A stretch of 64,000 bases of DNA from Limnoglobus sp043757025 (GTDB taxonomy: Bacteria > Planctomycetota > Planctomycetia > Gemmatales > Gemmataceae): contig JAYVQG010000185.1 of assembly GCA_043757025.1 (NCBI GenBank), positions 3,411-67,410 of the forward strand. Direction: 5' to 3'. Positions 6,461 to 16,208 of the stretch are shown here, one piece after another. Each line of letters starts with the position of its first letter. Positions within the stretch are counted from its first letter, which is position 1. The translations under genes and the position numbers were made by a program. A model generated the notes under the pieces. It did not search any database and was not told the origin of the DNA. It worked only from the letters and a program-made list of their open reading frames with translations.

Positions 6461-7792
6461 TTACCCGATGATTTCTGTTATCGGGTTGCCCCACGGTACG
6501 AGCGGGTACGGTCGTTGCAAGCGGTCTTTCAGTTCGGTTTCGTGCGAGATTCCGAGGCAGGCGTAGACTGTGGCGATGACGTCGGCGGGGGAGACGGGGT
6601 TGCGGCTCGGTTTGCCGCCGATCGAATCGCTCGCCCCGTAAACCGCGCCGCCGCGAATGCCGCCACCCGCCATCATCAGCGAGTAACAGAAGTTCCAGTG
6701 GTCGCGCCCCGCATTTGCATTCACTTTCGGCGAACGTCCGAATTCGCCCATCACCACCACGAGCGTGCGTTCGAGCATCCCGCGATCGTCGAGGTCCGCG
6801 AGCAACGACGACACCGCCGAATCGAGTTGCGGCAGCAGTTCGTTTTTGAGTTTCTTGAAGTTGTTGCCGTGCGTGTCCCAAGTCGCGTTGGCATCGGGTG
6901 CCCACGCGAGGCACGCCACCCGCGTCCCGGCTTCGATGAGTCGCCGTGCCAGTAACACGCTTTGCCCATAGATGTTTCGCCCGTAGGCGTCGCGCGTCTT
7001 CGGCGACTCTTTTTCGATGCTCACCGCGTGCCGCATGTGCGACGACGTGAGCAGGTCGAACGCCTTAATTTGGTAAGGGTCCGGCTCGGAGAGTTGCGAC
7101 ATCAGCCGCCGTCGCCCATCGAGCCGCACCGCATCGACATCGCCGCCGAGCGAGAGTTCGGGCATCGCGAAATCGATGGCGTTCGGGTCTTTCAAAATGA
7201 ACAGCGGATCGTACGACTTGCCGAGCCAGCCGCCGTAGAACCCCGGTTGCGGCGGGCCGCCCGCGCCTTCCTTCGTGATGAACGGCAACGTCACATACGG
7301 CACGACGGTTTGCGTCGGCGGTCGTAAATGGCCCATGACCGAACCGACGGCGGGGTAGTCGTTCGGCGTGAATGTCGAGGCCGAGTTGTCTCCGCGATCT
7401 TGCCCCGTGAGTGCGGTGTAAACGCCTGCCGCGTGCGCGTTGTTCACGCTGTGGTGCGCCGAGCGAATGAGTGCCGATTTGTGCATCCAGCGGGCCATCT
7501 TCGGGATGTGCTCGCCGAACTGCACGCCGGGCACCGAGGTGGCAATCGGCTGGAACTCGCCGCGAATTTCGACGGGCGCGTTCGGCTTCATGTCCCACAT
7601 ATCGAGGTGCGATGGCCCGCCGTTCAGAAAGATGAGTATGCAATGGTCCGCACGTGCCGACTGGCTTCGCACGCTGTCCGCACGCAAGAGTTGCGGCAAC
7701 GTCAGCCCGAGCGCCGAGGCCGCCCCGGCTCGCAGCATCTGACGCCGCGAAAGGCGTGGTCCCGCACATTGTTGCAGATTCGTTACATTCAC
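6461..7792 (-). CDS. DUF1501 domain-containing Tat-exported protein
   Basis: A 443-residue protein of the DUF1501 family (sulfatase/alkaline-phosphatase-like fold), greatly expanded in planctomycetes. A twin-arginine signal lies at about 13-38 (SRRQMLRAGAASALGLTLPQLL), so export would be of the folded protein. Family blocks follow: CILIFLNGGPSHLDMWD, IRSAHHSVNNAHAAG, YVTLPF, ARRLIEAGTRVACL, and a late VVVMGEFGRSPKVN...GRDHW. In many genomes DUF1501 genes sit beside DUF1549/DUF1553 (PSD1) cytochrome-type genes; no such partner is next to this one. The catalytic role of the family is not established. A hairpin (6420-6440) lies just downstream. Confidence 0.9.
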   Translation of the reverse strand: MNVTNLQQCAGPRLSRRQMLRAGAASALGLTLPQLLRADSVRSQSARADHCILIFLNGGPSHLDMWDMKPNAPVEIRGEFQPIATSVPGVQFGEHIPKMARWMHKSALIRSAHHSVNNAHAAGVYTALTGQDRGDNSASTFTPNDYPAVGSVMGHLRPPTQTVVPYVTLPFITKEGAGGPPQPGFYGGWLGKSYDPLFILKDPNAIDFAMPELSLGGDVDAVRLDGRRRLMSQLSEPDPYQIKAFDLLTSSHMRHAVSIEKESPKTRDAYGRNIYGQSVLLARRLIEAGTRVACLAWAPDANATWDTHGNNFKKLKNELLPQLDSAVSSLLADLDDRGMLERTLVVVMGEFGRSPKVNANAGRDHWNFCYSLMMAGGGIRGGAVYGASDSIGGKPSRNPVSPADVIATVYACLGISHETELKDRLQRPYPLVPWGNPITEIIG

Positions 7793-8077
7793 ACGAACGC
7801 CCTCAGAAGAGGCGGAGGGAAGGTAGGCAGATACACACTATCGTCGAAAACCGGCGCGTTGGCAAGCGAAAACATCACTTTTCGTTCGCGCGACACCAGG
7901 AGCGTACGGACTACCAGCCGTCGATTTGAAATCGATCGTGCCCCGTCGGTAGTCGATCCTTCTCCGCGAGTAAGGAAAGTCGGTAACGCGCAACCACTAA
8001 GACCTTTATAGTGGATCAGACGGTCGCGTTTACGCACCAGTCGGCTACGCGAACGAACCGATGAGAAGGGGTCCATC

Positions 8078-8803
8078 ATGCCGAAAGCTCGGATTGTTGT
8101 CGTCGAAGACGAACCGGCGATTCGCCGTGGGTTGTCCGATGCGCTGCGGCTGACGGGCTACGATGTCACCGAAGCGCCCGATGGCGTCATCGGCTTCGCC
8201 GAGGCTTCGGGTAACGGCGTCGATCTCGTACTCCTCGATGTGATGTTACCGAAGCGCGATGGCCTCGATGTGCTCGCCGAACTGCGGCGGGTTTGTCCGT
8301 TGCGGCCCGTGATCTTGCTCACGGCACGCGGTTCGGAGGAGGACCGCGTGCGCGGCCTCAAGATGGGGGCCGACGATTACGTCGTCAAGCCGTTCTCCGC
8401 AAAGGAACTGCTCGCGCGCGTCGAAGCGGTGCTGCGCCGCACGATGAAGCCGATACCGAAATGGATTTCCATCGAAGTCGGCACCGCGATTATCGACCTC
8501 GATCGCCGCGAAGTGCGTTGGCCGTCGGCCGAGCGCGTCGAACTATCCGAGACCGAAGCCGCGGTGCTGAAACACCTCATTGAAAATCGCGATCGTGCGG
8601 TGTCGCGCGAAGAGCTTCTGGGCCGCGTCTGGGGCATCGGCACGGCGGGCCTCGAAACCCGCGCCGTCGATATGCACGTCGCCCGGTTGCGCGCGAAACT
8701 GAAAGATCCTTCCGGCCGCGACGACACCCCGGAAGCGATTGTCACGGTGCGTGCGCTCGGGTACATGGCGGGGCCGGGCCTCGTCGTTCGGGAAGGGAAG
8801 TGA
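8078..8803 (+). CDS. OmpR/PhoB-type response regulator
   Basis: A 241-residue two-component response regulator. The receiver domain (about 5-118) has the acidic pair E10/D11, phospho-acceptor D54 in LVLLDVMLP, and K104 in VVKPF. A winged-helix DNA-binding domain occupies about 126-236 (REELLGRVWG, TRAVDMHVARLRAKL, IVTVRALGYM). The stop is 3 bases before the ATG of the downstream kinase, so the two form an operon and should act as a cognate pair. The 285-bp upstream gap separates it from the divergent DUF1501 gene and should hold both promoters; I could not fix either. Confidence 0.93.
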   Translation: MPKARIVVVEDEPAIRRGLSDALRLTGYDVTEAPDGVIGFAEASGNGVDLVLLDVMLPKRDGLDVLAELRRVCPLRPVILLTARGSEEDRVRGLKMGADDYVVKPFSAKELLARVEAVLRRTMKPIPKWISIEVGTAIIDLDRREVRWPSAERVELSETEAAVLKHLIENRDRAVSREELLGRVWGIGTAGLETRAVDMHVARLRAKLKDPSGRDDTPEAIVTVRALGYMAGPGLVVREGK

Positions 8804-8806
8804 CCC

Positions 8807-10936
8807 ATGCGCCGTCGATTGCTGACGCCGTTCGGCGGAATCTGCGTGTTCATTCTCGTCTCGCTACTCGTCGGCGGCGGACTGGCGTACGTCACGTTTG
8901 CGTCGTTACAAGTCGAAGCCGCCCAGCGCGAAGCGACTGCGCGCGCCGATGCCGCCAACAAGGAACGCCTCGCGTTGTGGCAACTCGATAGCCGCCTGTT
9001 CCCGATCCTCGGCGTCGAAAATCACCGCCCCTACGTGCATTATTTCAGCTTGTACACGCCGCACCCCGTGGTAATCGACGAAACCGGCGAGCCATCGGCC
9101 GACCCCGGTCGCGTGCCGTCGCCACTGCTTTCGGGCGAACTTCCGGACTGGATGCGATTGCACTTTCAACTCGACCCCGTCGAAGGCTGGTCGTCGCCGC
9201 AAGTGATGCCGGAGTCTTTGGAAACGAACTTGCGGACACACCGCGATGGCAACCTCACACTGGCGAATTCGACGACCGAACGCCGCGCGTTACTCGGGAA
9301 ACTCCGCGTGCAGTTCGTCGCCACCGACCTCCACGCGCTGCTAATCGAACAAGAAGCCGCCGAGCCGACCGAGACGTTCGCCGTGCCGTTTCCAATCAAC
9401 GATACCATCACAAATTCCGTCGTCGTACCGAAGCTCGAAGTGCCAGTCGAACCGCAATCGCAATTGAACCGCGCGCAGCAAAATACCGCGAACATCAACC
9501 CACAAGGCGTGCCCGCGCCGCAGTATCGCGACCCGTACGATCAAATGCGCTTCGCAGCCGCGAGGAAAACGATCGATGCCACACGCGGCGAAGTCGGTGG
9601 CAATTCCCTGAATACCGGTGCCAAACAGATACTCGCGCCGACACCCGCACCCGCTACCGCGATGGCACCCGTCGCAACAATGCAAGGCGACGCCGCACCC
9701 GCTCCTGCGATGGCTCGTCAGGCGCTCGGCGCAGCGGCTCCCTCAGTGAAGTCAATGGCGAAAGAGCCAGCCGTTTTAGCCGATGCGGATCGTGCGAAAA
9801 TGCGAGGGGGCATCGAAAGCCTGGCGCGCAAGAAACTCGCGTTCCCCGAGCAACCGCCGGCGGTCCACGTGGGGCCGATCCGCCCGATCTGGCTGACCGC
9901 TGCCGAAGGCACGAAGTACCTCGCGCTCGTTCGTGCCGCACGCCTCGAAAAGAAGATGGTCTTCCAGGGCGTCATTCTCGATTGGGCGAAACTGCAAGCG
10001 GTGCTGAAGGAGGAAGTACAAGCGATCCTGCCCGATGCGAAGATCGAACCGGTACTCGATTTAGGGCAATCGAGCGAACGGCGTATGGCGGCGATCCCCG
10101 CGCAACTCGACCCCGGCCCGATGCCCGAACTGCCGCCCGCCGGATGGACGCCGTTGCGAATCGGCCTCGTTCTCAGTTGGGTGGCCGCCATCGTCGCGCT
10201 CATGGCCGTCTGGTTCGGCGGCTGGACGCTCATCGACCTTTCCGAGCGCCGCATCCGCTTCGTCTCTGCGGTGACGCACGAACTTCGCACGCCGTTGACT
10301 TCGCTAAGGCTGTATCTCGATCTGCTGGCGAGCGGCATGATTACCGACGAAGCGAAACAAAAAGAGTATCTGCACACACTGCAAGGCGAAGCCGAACGGC
10401 TCAACCAACTCGTGGATAATGTGCTCGATTTCGCGAAACTCGAAAATCGCGCCATTCTCGCGTGCTGCCAGTCGATCCCGCTCGAATCGCTGCTGACGAT
10501 CGCAAAGGAAACGTGGACGGATCGCCTACTTGCCGACGGTAAGGAACTGCACGTGATTTCGACGTTGCCGCCCGATCAGGCGGTTCACACCGATGTGCGA
10601 ATTGCCAGCCAGATCCTCGGCATCCTCATCGACAACGCGCGCAAGTATTCGCGCGAAGCCAGTGATCGACGCATCTGGGTCTGGGCGAAACCGGGCGATG
10701 GCACCCGCTTGATTCTCGAAGTCGAAGACCGTGGCCCCGGCGTGGCGGTGTCCGAACGTGCGAGCATCTTCCGCCCGTTTCGCCGCGGCCGCAACTCGGA
10801 TAAAACCGGCGGCGGAGCCGGTTTGGGGCTGGCCCTAGCGAAGCAATGGGCCGACGCGCTCAACGGCCGCCTGAGTTACCGCCCCGCCGACGGCGGCACC
10901 GGAGCCATCTTCCGCCTCGAGCTACCGGAGCGATGA
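8807..10936 (+). CDS. Membrane sensor histidine kinase with large extracytoplasmic domain
   Basis: A 709-residue kinase paired with the preceding regulator. TM1 is about 8-32; a very long non-cytoplasmic region of about 410 residues follows, then TM2 (about 447-470). There is almost no HAMP-like linker before the HisKA domain, with H491 in VTHELRTPLTSL. HATPase_c has N610 in ILIDNARKYSREA, DRGPGV, and a GGGAGLGLALAKQW G2 box. The sensor region has an Ala/Pro/Gln-rich centre (about 230-310) and no Cache or PAS domain that I recognise. It looks specific to planctomycetes. The ligand is unknown. Confidence 0.9.
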   Translation: MRRRLLTPFGGICVFILVSLLVGGGLAYVTFASLQVEAAQREATARADAANKERLALWQLDSRLFPILGVENHRPYVHYFSLYTPHPVVIDETGEPSADPGRVPSPLLSGELPDWMRLHFQLDPVEGWSSPQVMPESLETNLRTHRDGNLTLANSTTERRALLGKLRVQFVATDLHALLIEQEAAEPTETFAVPFPINDTITNSVVVPKLEVPVEPQSQLNRAQQNTANINPQGVPAPQYRDPYDQMRFAAARKTIDATRGEVGGNSLNTGAKQILAPTPAPATAMAPVATMQGDAAPAPAMARQALGAAAPSVKSMAKEPAVLADADRAKMRGGIESLARKKLAFPEQPPAVHVGPIRPIWLTAAEGTKYLALVRAARLEKKMVFQGVILDWAKLQAVLKEEVQAILPDAKIEPVLDLGQSSERRMAAIPAQLDPGPMPELPPAGWTPLRIGLVLSWVAAIVALMAVWFGGWTLIDLSERRIRFVSAVTHELRTPLTSLRLYLDLLASGMITDEAKQKEYLHTLQGEAERLNQLVDNVLDFAKLENRAILACCQSIPLESLLTIAKETWTDRLLADGKELHVISTLPPDQAVHTDVRIASQILGILIDNARKYSREASDRRIWVWAKPGDGTRLILEVEDRGPGVAVSERASIFRPFRRGRNSDKTGGGAGLGLALAKQWADALNGRLSYRPADGGTGAIFRLELPER

Positions 10937-10967
10937 GAACGGATTTCTGTAGGCGAAGTCGCCCCTT

Positions 10968-12506
10968 TTACAGCCCCGCGGCTTTGCGTTGCCATTGCTT
11001 GACGGTTTCGGCGGGGTGCTTTGCGTCGCGTTTTAACCAGGCGTCTTGCGCGGCGGCGAGTGCGGCTTCGGGGGTGATTTGCCCCGTCGAAGACCGTGCG
11101 ATTTCCTTCGCAAGGTCGGCGAGTTCCTCGGCCTGATCGGGACCGCGTGGGGCGTAAACGGGGTTCGCCATCGAGAGCGATGCGTATTGGCGGATCGCGT
11201 CGCCGAGCGACTTCGAGCGTTCGGCATCGAAGCCGTAGCGATTCCAGATCCCCTCGCGGCTCTGTTCGATATGCTCGTTGCGGAACGGGCCGAAGCCATA
11301 TTCGGGGTCGCTCAGCATATCCGCACTGCGCGTCGGTCCGGCGAGTTCCGCCAGGAAATCGAACGCCGCTTCGGGATTCGTGCAACCCTTACGTACTCCA
11401 CCCACCCAACCTCCACCGCCGAAATACGGCACGAAATTGACGCCGCGCACGCGGTCGGTGGGAAGTTTTTCTGCACCCGCGATATCGAAAAAGTAACGCG
11501 TACCCGGCAGCATCGTCAGCGACAAATTCGTCGGTGCGGCACCGCCCGTTCGCGGCAAACGGCCGAGTTCCCCGAGCGACAGTAATGCCAGTGTGGCGGT
11601 GCCTTTTACGAGGGCGTCGCCCGGTTCGATGGAAGGCGTACGGCAGCGTTGCATCCGCTTCATCCAGCGCGCCGCCGCCAGGAACGAGGGGGCCGTCAAC
11701 CGGGGCTTGCCCGTTTCGACATCGTGGTGAAAGGAAAGAATCTGCGTGTCGGTCGGGTAGGTCGGATCGCTTTTTTGCGATAGGCCGCTGATCGCGAAGG
11801 CGGGGCGGTCGTAGCAGGCCGCGATCATGTGGAATTCGCGGAGTGCGAGCGCCGGTTCGGGGTTCGGCATCGGCAGGCTGGTGCCGAAACGGTCGGCGAA
11901 GAACTCCGCGATGTCGGCGAATTCTTCCCAGGTGGCAGGCGCGGCCAACGGACGAGCGTACTTCGTTAAATACGCGGCTTTCGCGGCGGCATCGTCGAAG
12001 CGATCGGCCCGATAGACGACGACGTAGCCTTCGCCCGCCAGCGGCACGGCGCGGATATCGCCGCCCCAGCCGCACAATCGTTCTCGATAAACCGACATCG
12101 TTCGCGTCCACTGACCCGGATGATCGGTGGCCTGGATCGCGGCACCGATTGGCAGAAATTCTTCGCGAACGGTCATCGCGCCGACTGCGGCGGGGCGTAC
12201 AATTTGAATGTCCGCTTCGGCGGCGTTCGCAGCGAGTTTCACGCTGCCACCCGTACGAGCCGACCAACCCGTTGCTTGCCTCAAAAGCTCTTTGGCCAAT
12301 GCGGTATCGGGGCAAGCGAGCGTCAGCGTGGCCCCCGCGAACGGTTGCTTACCGGTGCCGGGTGTCGGGGTCGGCGGCACCCCCGAATCGCAGCCCAACA
12401 GCGCGAGACAAATCCCCGCCAGGGCCATGGCGTGCGTTAGCGTTCGTCGGGTGGTAAACTCACCGTAACCGGAAAGTTCCCCGTAAGTGGTAGATTTATC
12501 TTGCAC
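10968..12506 (-). CDS. Solute-binding-like lipoprotein (ABC transporter type)
   Basis: A 512-residue protein resembling extracellular solute-binding proteins of the bacterial family-1 type. A lipobox (CLALLGC) puts the lipidated Cys at about residue 39. Features include EEFLPIGAAIQATDHPGQ, a WEEFADIAEFFADRFG helix and GCTNPEAAFDFLAELAGP near the C-terminus, as in sugar-binding relatives. A GTG start at 12506 gives an n-region with RR. An internal ATG at 12428 would leave almost no n-region, so I prefer 12506 despite a poor Shine-Dalgarno. No permease or ATPase is adjacent, so it could be an orphan binding protein. The ligand is unknown. Confidence 0.65.
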   Translation of the reverse strand: MQDKSTTYGELSGYGEFTTRRTLTHAMALAGICLALLGCDSGVPPTPTPGTGKQPFAGATLTLACPDTALAKELLRQATGWSARTGGSVKLAANAAEADIQIVRPAAVGAMTVREEFLPIGAAIQATDHPGQWTRTMSVYRERLCGWGGDIRAVPLAGEGYVVVYRADRFDDAAAKAAYLTKYARPLAAPATWEEFADIAEFFADRFGTSLPMPNPEPALALREFHMIAACYDRPAFAISGLSQKSDPTYPTDTQILSFHHDVETGKPRLTAPSFLAAARWMKRMQRCRTPSIEPGDALVKGTATLALLSLGELGRLPRTGGAAPTNLSLTMLPGTRYFFDIAGAEKLPTDRVRGVNFVPYFGGGGWVGGVRKGCTNPEAAFDFLAELAGPTRSADMLSDPEYGFGPFRNEHIEQSREGIWNRYGFDAERSKSLGDAIRQYASLSMANPVYAPRGPDQAEELADLAKEIARSSTGQITPEAALAAAQDAWLKRDAKHPAETVKQWQRKAAGL

Positions 12507-12721
12507 GAAGTGGTACCCGTAAATTAGTATGACTGAAGTAAGTAAGACGGTTCGCCCGAATCAGTGTATTGGTGAGTCGTAAAACCATCTTCGTGGCGAT
12601 TCGTCTCTTTCGAGCGATTTTGTCGACATTGTTTCAAATTCCGCTTTTGGTGTCGCCAATGGCTCTCGGTTCCGTGGTACGCTTTGTCAAAAGTTAGGCA
12701 TCGTATGGAAGGAACAACGCG

Positions 12722-13447
12722 ATGAATATCAGCTTAGTCGTGGCTGCCGGCGTTCACCAGGGGAAGGTTATTCCCGTGGCATCGCCCCAATTTATTATTG
12801 GACGCGACCCGACTTGTCAGCTGCGCCCTGCCAGCCAGGCGATCAGCAAACAACATTGTTCGGTGCTGCAACGCGACGACAAAGTCTTCGTCAAAGATTA
12901 CGGCAGTACGAACGGCACGTTTATCAACGACGAGCAACTCGCACCGAATGCCGAACGCGAAGTCAAAGCCGGGGATCGCATTCGCCTCGGGCCGCTCGAT
13001 TTTAGCATTCAAATCGTTTCGCCGCGCCCATCGGATTCGACGCCGATCCCCGACTCGTTGAAAGCCTTGGACAGTGGCACGATGAAAGGCCTGCAAGCGG
13101 CCATCGGCGTGAAACCCGGTTCGCAAGTCGCACAGAAGCCCGCACAAAAACCCGTACCGAAGCCCGAACCGATACTGGCCGCGGCTTCCAAAACCGCATC
13201 CGATAACGGTCATGAAAGCGACGACAATATCGCCGCGATGCTCCTCGGCTTGGACGACGATTCCCCGTCGCCCAGCGTCCCGGAAGGCAGCACCGTTTTT
13301 GAAATGAAAGCCGTCAACCCCGATGGTAGCCCGAAAGCCGTCGTCGTGCCCGATCCAAAGACCGCCAAAAAGGGCGTGATTACTCAAGAAGAATCGTCGA
13401 GCGCCGCCAGCGACATCCTGCGGAAGTACCTCCGCCGCCCACGCTGA
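12722..13447 (+). CDS. FHA domain-containing phosphothreonine-binding protein
   Basis: A 241-residue protein with an N-terminal FHA domain (about 5-100) carrying the conserved binding residues: G27/R28 in FIIGRDP, S42 and H45 in ISKQHC, and N64-G65-T66 in YGSTNGTFIN. The remainder is low-complexity (QKPAQKPVPKPEP, then an acidic stretch) with no second fold. FHA domains bind phosphothreonine peptides. The convergent Ser/Thr kinase that ends at 13573 is a plausible partner, but that link rests on position only. GGAAGGA precedes the ATG. A clear terminator follows at 13469. Confidence 0.92.
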   Translation: MNISLVVAAGVHQGKVIPVASPQFIIGRDPTCQLRPASQAISKQHCSVLQRDDKVFVKDYGSTNGTFINDEQLAPNAEREVKAGDRIRLGPLDFSIQIVSPRPSDSTPIPDSLKALDSGTMKGLQAAIGVKPGSQVAQKPAQKPVPKPEPILAAASKTASDNGHESDDNIAAMLLGLDDDSPSPSVPEGSTVFEMKAVNPDGSPKAVVVPDPKTAKKGVITQEESSSAASDILRKYLRRPR

Positions 13448-13468
13448 GCGACGAAAAGCCGAATGCTC

Positions 13469-13491
13469 CACCCACGGATCATCCGTGGGTG
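13469..13491 (+). terminator. Terminator after the FHA gene
   Basis: A 9-bp GC-rich stem (13469-13477 with 13483-13491), loop ATCAT, followed by TTTTCGTTT. It lies 22 bases past the FHA stop codon. Confidence 0.85.
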
Positions 13492-13572
13492 TTTTCGTTT
13501 GCAGATTGCGGGATGCATTCGCGAGGCACCGGGTGAATCGCGATATTTACGCATTGCCGATCTGCGCGCGGC

Positions 13573-16026
13573 TTACTTTTCGTCGATCAGATTCTCGAAC
13601 CAATCGTGCGCTTCTTCGGGTTCCCATTCGCCGGAGATCTTCATTCGGACGAGTTGGCCGACGGTTTCGTACTCTTTGGAACTTTCGTTCGCGGCGATCT
13701 TGAGAACGAGTGGCTCGATGGCGGGGAGGTGATCTTTAATTTTCTTCCATAGCTCGATGTTCGTGAAATCTTGCAGTTTCTTTTGGCTCGTGCCCGTCAG
13801 TTCGACATCGACTTGGAAGCGATCTTCGACGAGGCGAATCCGTGCGACGATCAGCTCGATGCCGTACTGCGAGAGCGCGTCGCCATCGGGGAACGTCCAG
13901 CGACCCGTGGCGACGAACGTGGCGAACGGCCGGTTCGCATCGAGCGGGTCGGGGAGTGCGCTGAGGAGCTTATCGGAAGCCGTCGCGGGCGGTTTTTTCT
14001 GCGCGGATCGTTGGGCCATTGCGGCTAACGAAGCGCCATCGCTTCCCAGTGCGTAGGCGCGGTCGCCGATGACCGTGGCAATCACTCGCTGCTTTTTCGG
14101 CGAAACGAACGAATAGCACTTCTGTCCGTCGATCGTCTTCGGTGCAAAGGTACGATCGAGTTCGGCGATCCAGTTCGCGTTCAGGAAATCGCCTTCCGCG
14201 ATGGCGTAGTATCGCGATCCGAAACCGATGTCGCTCGCTATGGCGTACGTGATCCGCTCGCACCTTCGCACGTCGAAACGGTAGCGCGACGTGAGCGCGT
14301 TGATCGCAGCCACCGATTTGGGCTTGATCGTCTGCTTCCATTTATTCATGTACGCTTCGGGGTGAATCACCATCGCGGCCGTCGCGCCGTCGGGTAGGTT
14401 CCACGATGCCGGTACCAAGATGCCTTTCGCGGGTTCGACCGCAATGGGCTTCGTCGCCACCGGAATCGGCTGCGTCGTTTCGGGTGGTTTTGAACTCGGC
14501 TTCAACACGACGACCGTACCGACAATGAGAAGCAACACGGCCCCGCCGATCGCCGCAAACATTGGCAGTTGGCTCTTCGGCTTCGGCTTCCGCACGGGAA
14601 CAGCCTTGGCCTTCAATGGCCGATTCCGTCGCGTTTCCTTCGATTCATCGGTGTCGGAATTCGTCGTAGCCCCTGCCACGGTCGCGGGTATCGTGCCGGA
14701 ACTATGGTCGGTGTGCCGAGGCTTCGGAATGCGGACCGCGTTCGCCGAGGGCAAATTGCCGTCCGAATGTTCGGGTACCGCCACGACGCGAATCGGCTTG
14801 GCAGCCTTCCGCGAACGCATCGGCGCGGTCACGATCTCGGCTTCGGGGATGTTCGCCGCATTCACCGCCAACGTGACGACCGTGGTGCCATCGGGTACGC
14901 TCGCTCCGCCCGTTGCGGCGGGAGTGGCGTAAACGTACGCTTCGCCCTGAAGCGACATTTCCGGTTCGGGAGCCGCATCGGGCGTGAAGCGGGCGAGTTG
15001 CGCCGCGATCTCGGTGCAAGTTTGAATGCGGTCTTCGGGCTTCTTGGCCAGCAGTTTATCGACGATCCGAATGAGGTCGTACGGCACGTCGGGCCGGAGT
15101 TTCCGCAGGTCCGGCGGCGCGTCGAGTTGATGGCGGAGCAGCTTGTCGATCGGCGAACCGTCGGGGAATGGCGGGCGACCGGCGAGGAGGTAAAAGAGCG
15201 TGCAGCCGAGGCTGTAAATGTCCGCGCGGGCATCGACCGTGCTCGAGTTCTTCGCTTGTTCGGGCGACATATAATCGGGCGTACCGACGACGGTGCCATC
15301 GCGAGTCAGTTCCGTCCGCGAGACATCGTCGTCGTCGCTGAGCGACCGGATCAGGCCCATGTCGAGGATTTTGACGTGCGCCACCCCGCCCGTATTGGGC
15401 AGCGCGCGTTCGCCGGAAACGAGCAAGTTCGACGGCTTAATATCGCGGTGAACGAACTCGCGATCGTGCGCGTGTTGCAACCCGAGCGCCGTCTGTCGAG
15501 CGTACTCGGCCGCTTCGCAATAATGGAGTTGGCCGAATTCCTTGACGAGTCGCGCCAAGTCCGACCCGTTGACGAACTCCATCGCCATATAGTGGCGACC
15601 GCCCGCCTCGTCGGCATTGTGGAGCGAAACGATGTTCGGGTGGTTGAGCGTCGCCGCGGCGGCGGCTTCCCGCTTGTAGCGCCGCATGACGGTCTTATTC
15701 GACAACAAGTGTGGCCGCACGACCTTCAACGCCACGACGAGGCCGACCTTTAGCTGAATCGCCTTGTAAACCTTGCCCATCCCGCCTTCGCCGATCTTGT
15801 CCATCACCAGATACGGCCCGATCAGAATTTCGACGATGCGGCTAATGCGGACTTTCTTCGACTGGTAACCCGTGAGCAGCCCCGCCGCCCGCAGTCGTTC
15901 GGACAGCGCAACGGGGTTGGCGATCAGTTCCGGTGAAAGTTCGTCGAGAATTGCCAGTTGCGCTGGGGAATAGAGGCCGCAATCGCGGATCGCTTGAATG
16001 AGGTGTTCGGGAGTATTCCAATCCAT
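13573..16026 (-). CDS. Hanks-type Ser/Thr protein kinase with C-terminal extracytoplasmic domain
   Basis: With the ATG at 16026 the protein is 817 residues. An N-terminal helical segment (1-65, LSERLRAAGLLTGYQSKKV) precedes a complete kinase domain (about 72-345): glycine loop IGEGGMGKVY, K101 in VALKVV, catalytic HRDIKPSN (193-200), DMG in place of DFG (222-224), and GTPDYMSPEQ. A basic, Thr/Ser-rich linker leads to a TM helix (about 488-509) and a 300-residue extracytoplasmic domain with no recognised fold. The layout suggests a receptor kinase. An upstream in-frame start at 16107 gives 27 unlikely residues. It is divergent from the next gene and convergent with the FHA gene. Confidence 0.92.
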   Translation of the reverse strand: MDWNTPEHLIQAIRDCGLYSPAQLAILDELSPELIANPVALSERLRAAGLLTGYQSKKVRISRIVEILIGPYLVMDKIGEGGMGKVYKAIQLKVGLVVALKVVRPHLLSNKTVMRRYKREAAAAATLNHPNIVSLHNADEAGGRHYMAMEFVNGSDLARLVKEFGQLHYCEAAEYARQTALGLQHAHDREFVHRDIKPSNLLVSGERALPNTGGVAHVKILDMGLIRSLSDDDDVSRTELTRDGTVVGTPDYMSPEQAKNSSTVDARADIYSLGCTLFYLLAGRPPFPDGSPIDKLLRHQLDAPPDLRKLRPDVPYDLIRIVDKLLAKKPEDRIQTCTEIAAQLARFTPDAAPEPEMSLQGEAYVYATPAATGGASVPDGTTVVTLAVNAANIPEAEIVTAPMRSRKAAKPIRVVAVPEHSDGNLPSANAVRIPKPRHTDHSSGTIPATVAGATTNSDTDESKETRRNRPLKAKAVPVRKPKPKSQLPMFAAIGGAVLLLIVGTVVVLKPSSKPPETTQPIPVATKPIAVEPAKGILVPASWNLPDGATAAMVIHPEAYMNKWKQTIKPKSVAAINALTSRYRFDVRRCERITYAIASDIGFGSRYYAIAEGDFLNANWIAELDRTFAPKTIDGQKCYSFVSPKKQRVIATVIGDRAYALGSDGASLAAMAQRSAQKKPPATASDKLLSALPDPLDANRPFATFVATGRWTFPDGDALSQYGIELIVARIRLVEDRFQVDVELTGTSQKKLQDFTNIELWKKIKDHLPAIEPLVLKIAANESSKEYETVGQLVRMKISGEWEPEEAHDWFENLIDEK

Positions 16027-16208
16027 CGTGGGCCACGGAGGTCTGGGAGAACGGCCTGCCGTCGGTTGATTTGACAACGGTAGTCTGATTGTACTTCTGA
16101 AAACCAAAGCTGCGCGCGAAAAATCGAATGCGGTGCCCAGTTCGTTGGCACGAAGGAGCTACACTCTGCGCTGTGGGCCGAAAACCCGTCTTCATCGGAG
16201 CCGCTGTT

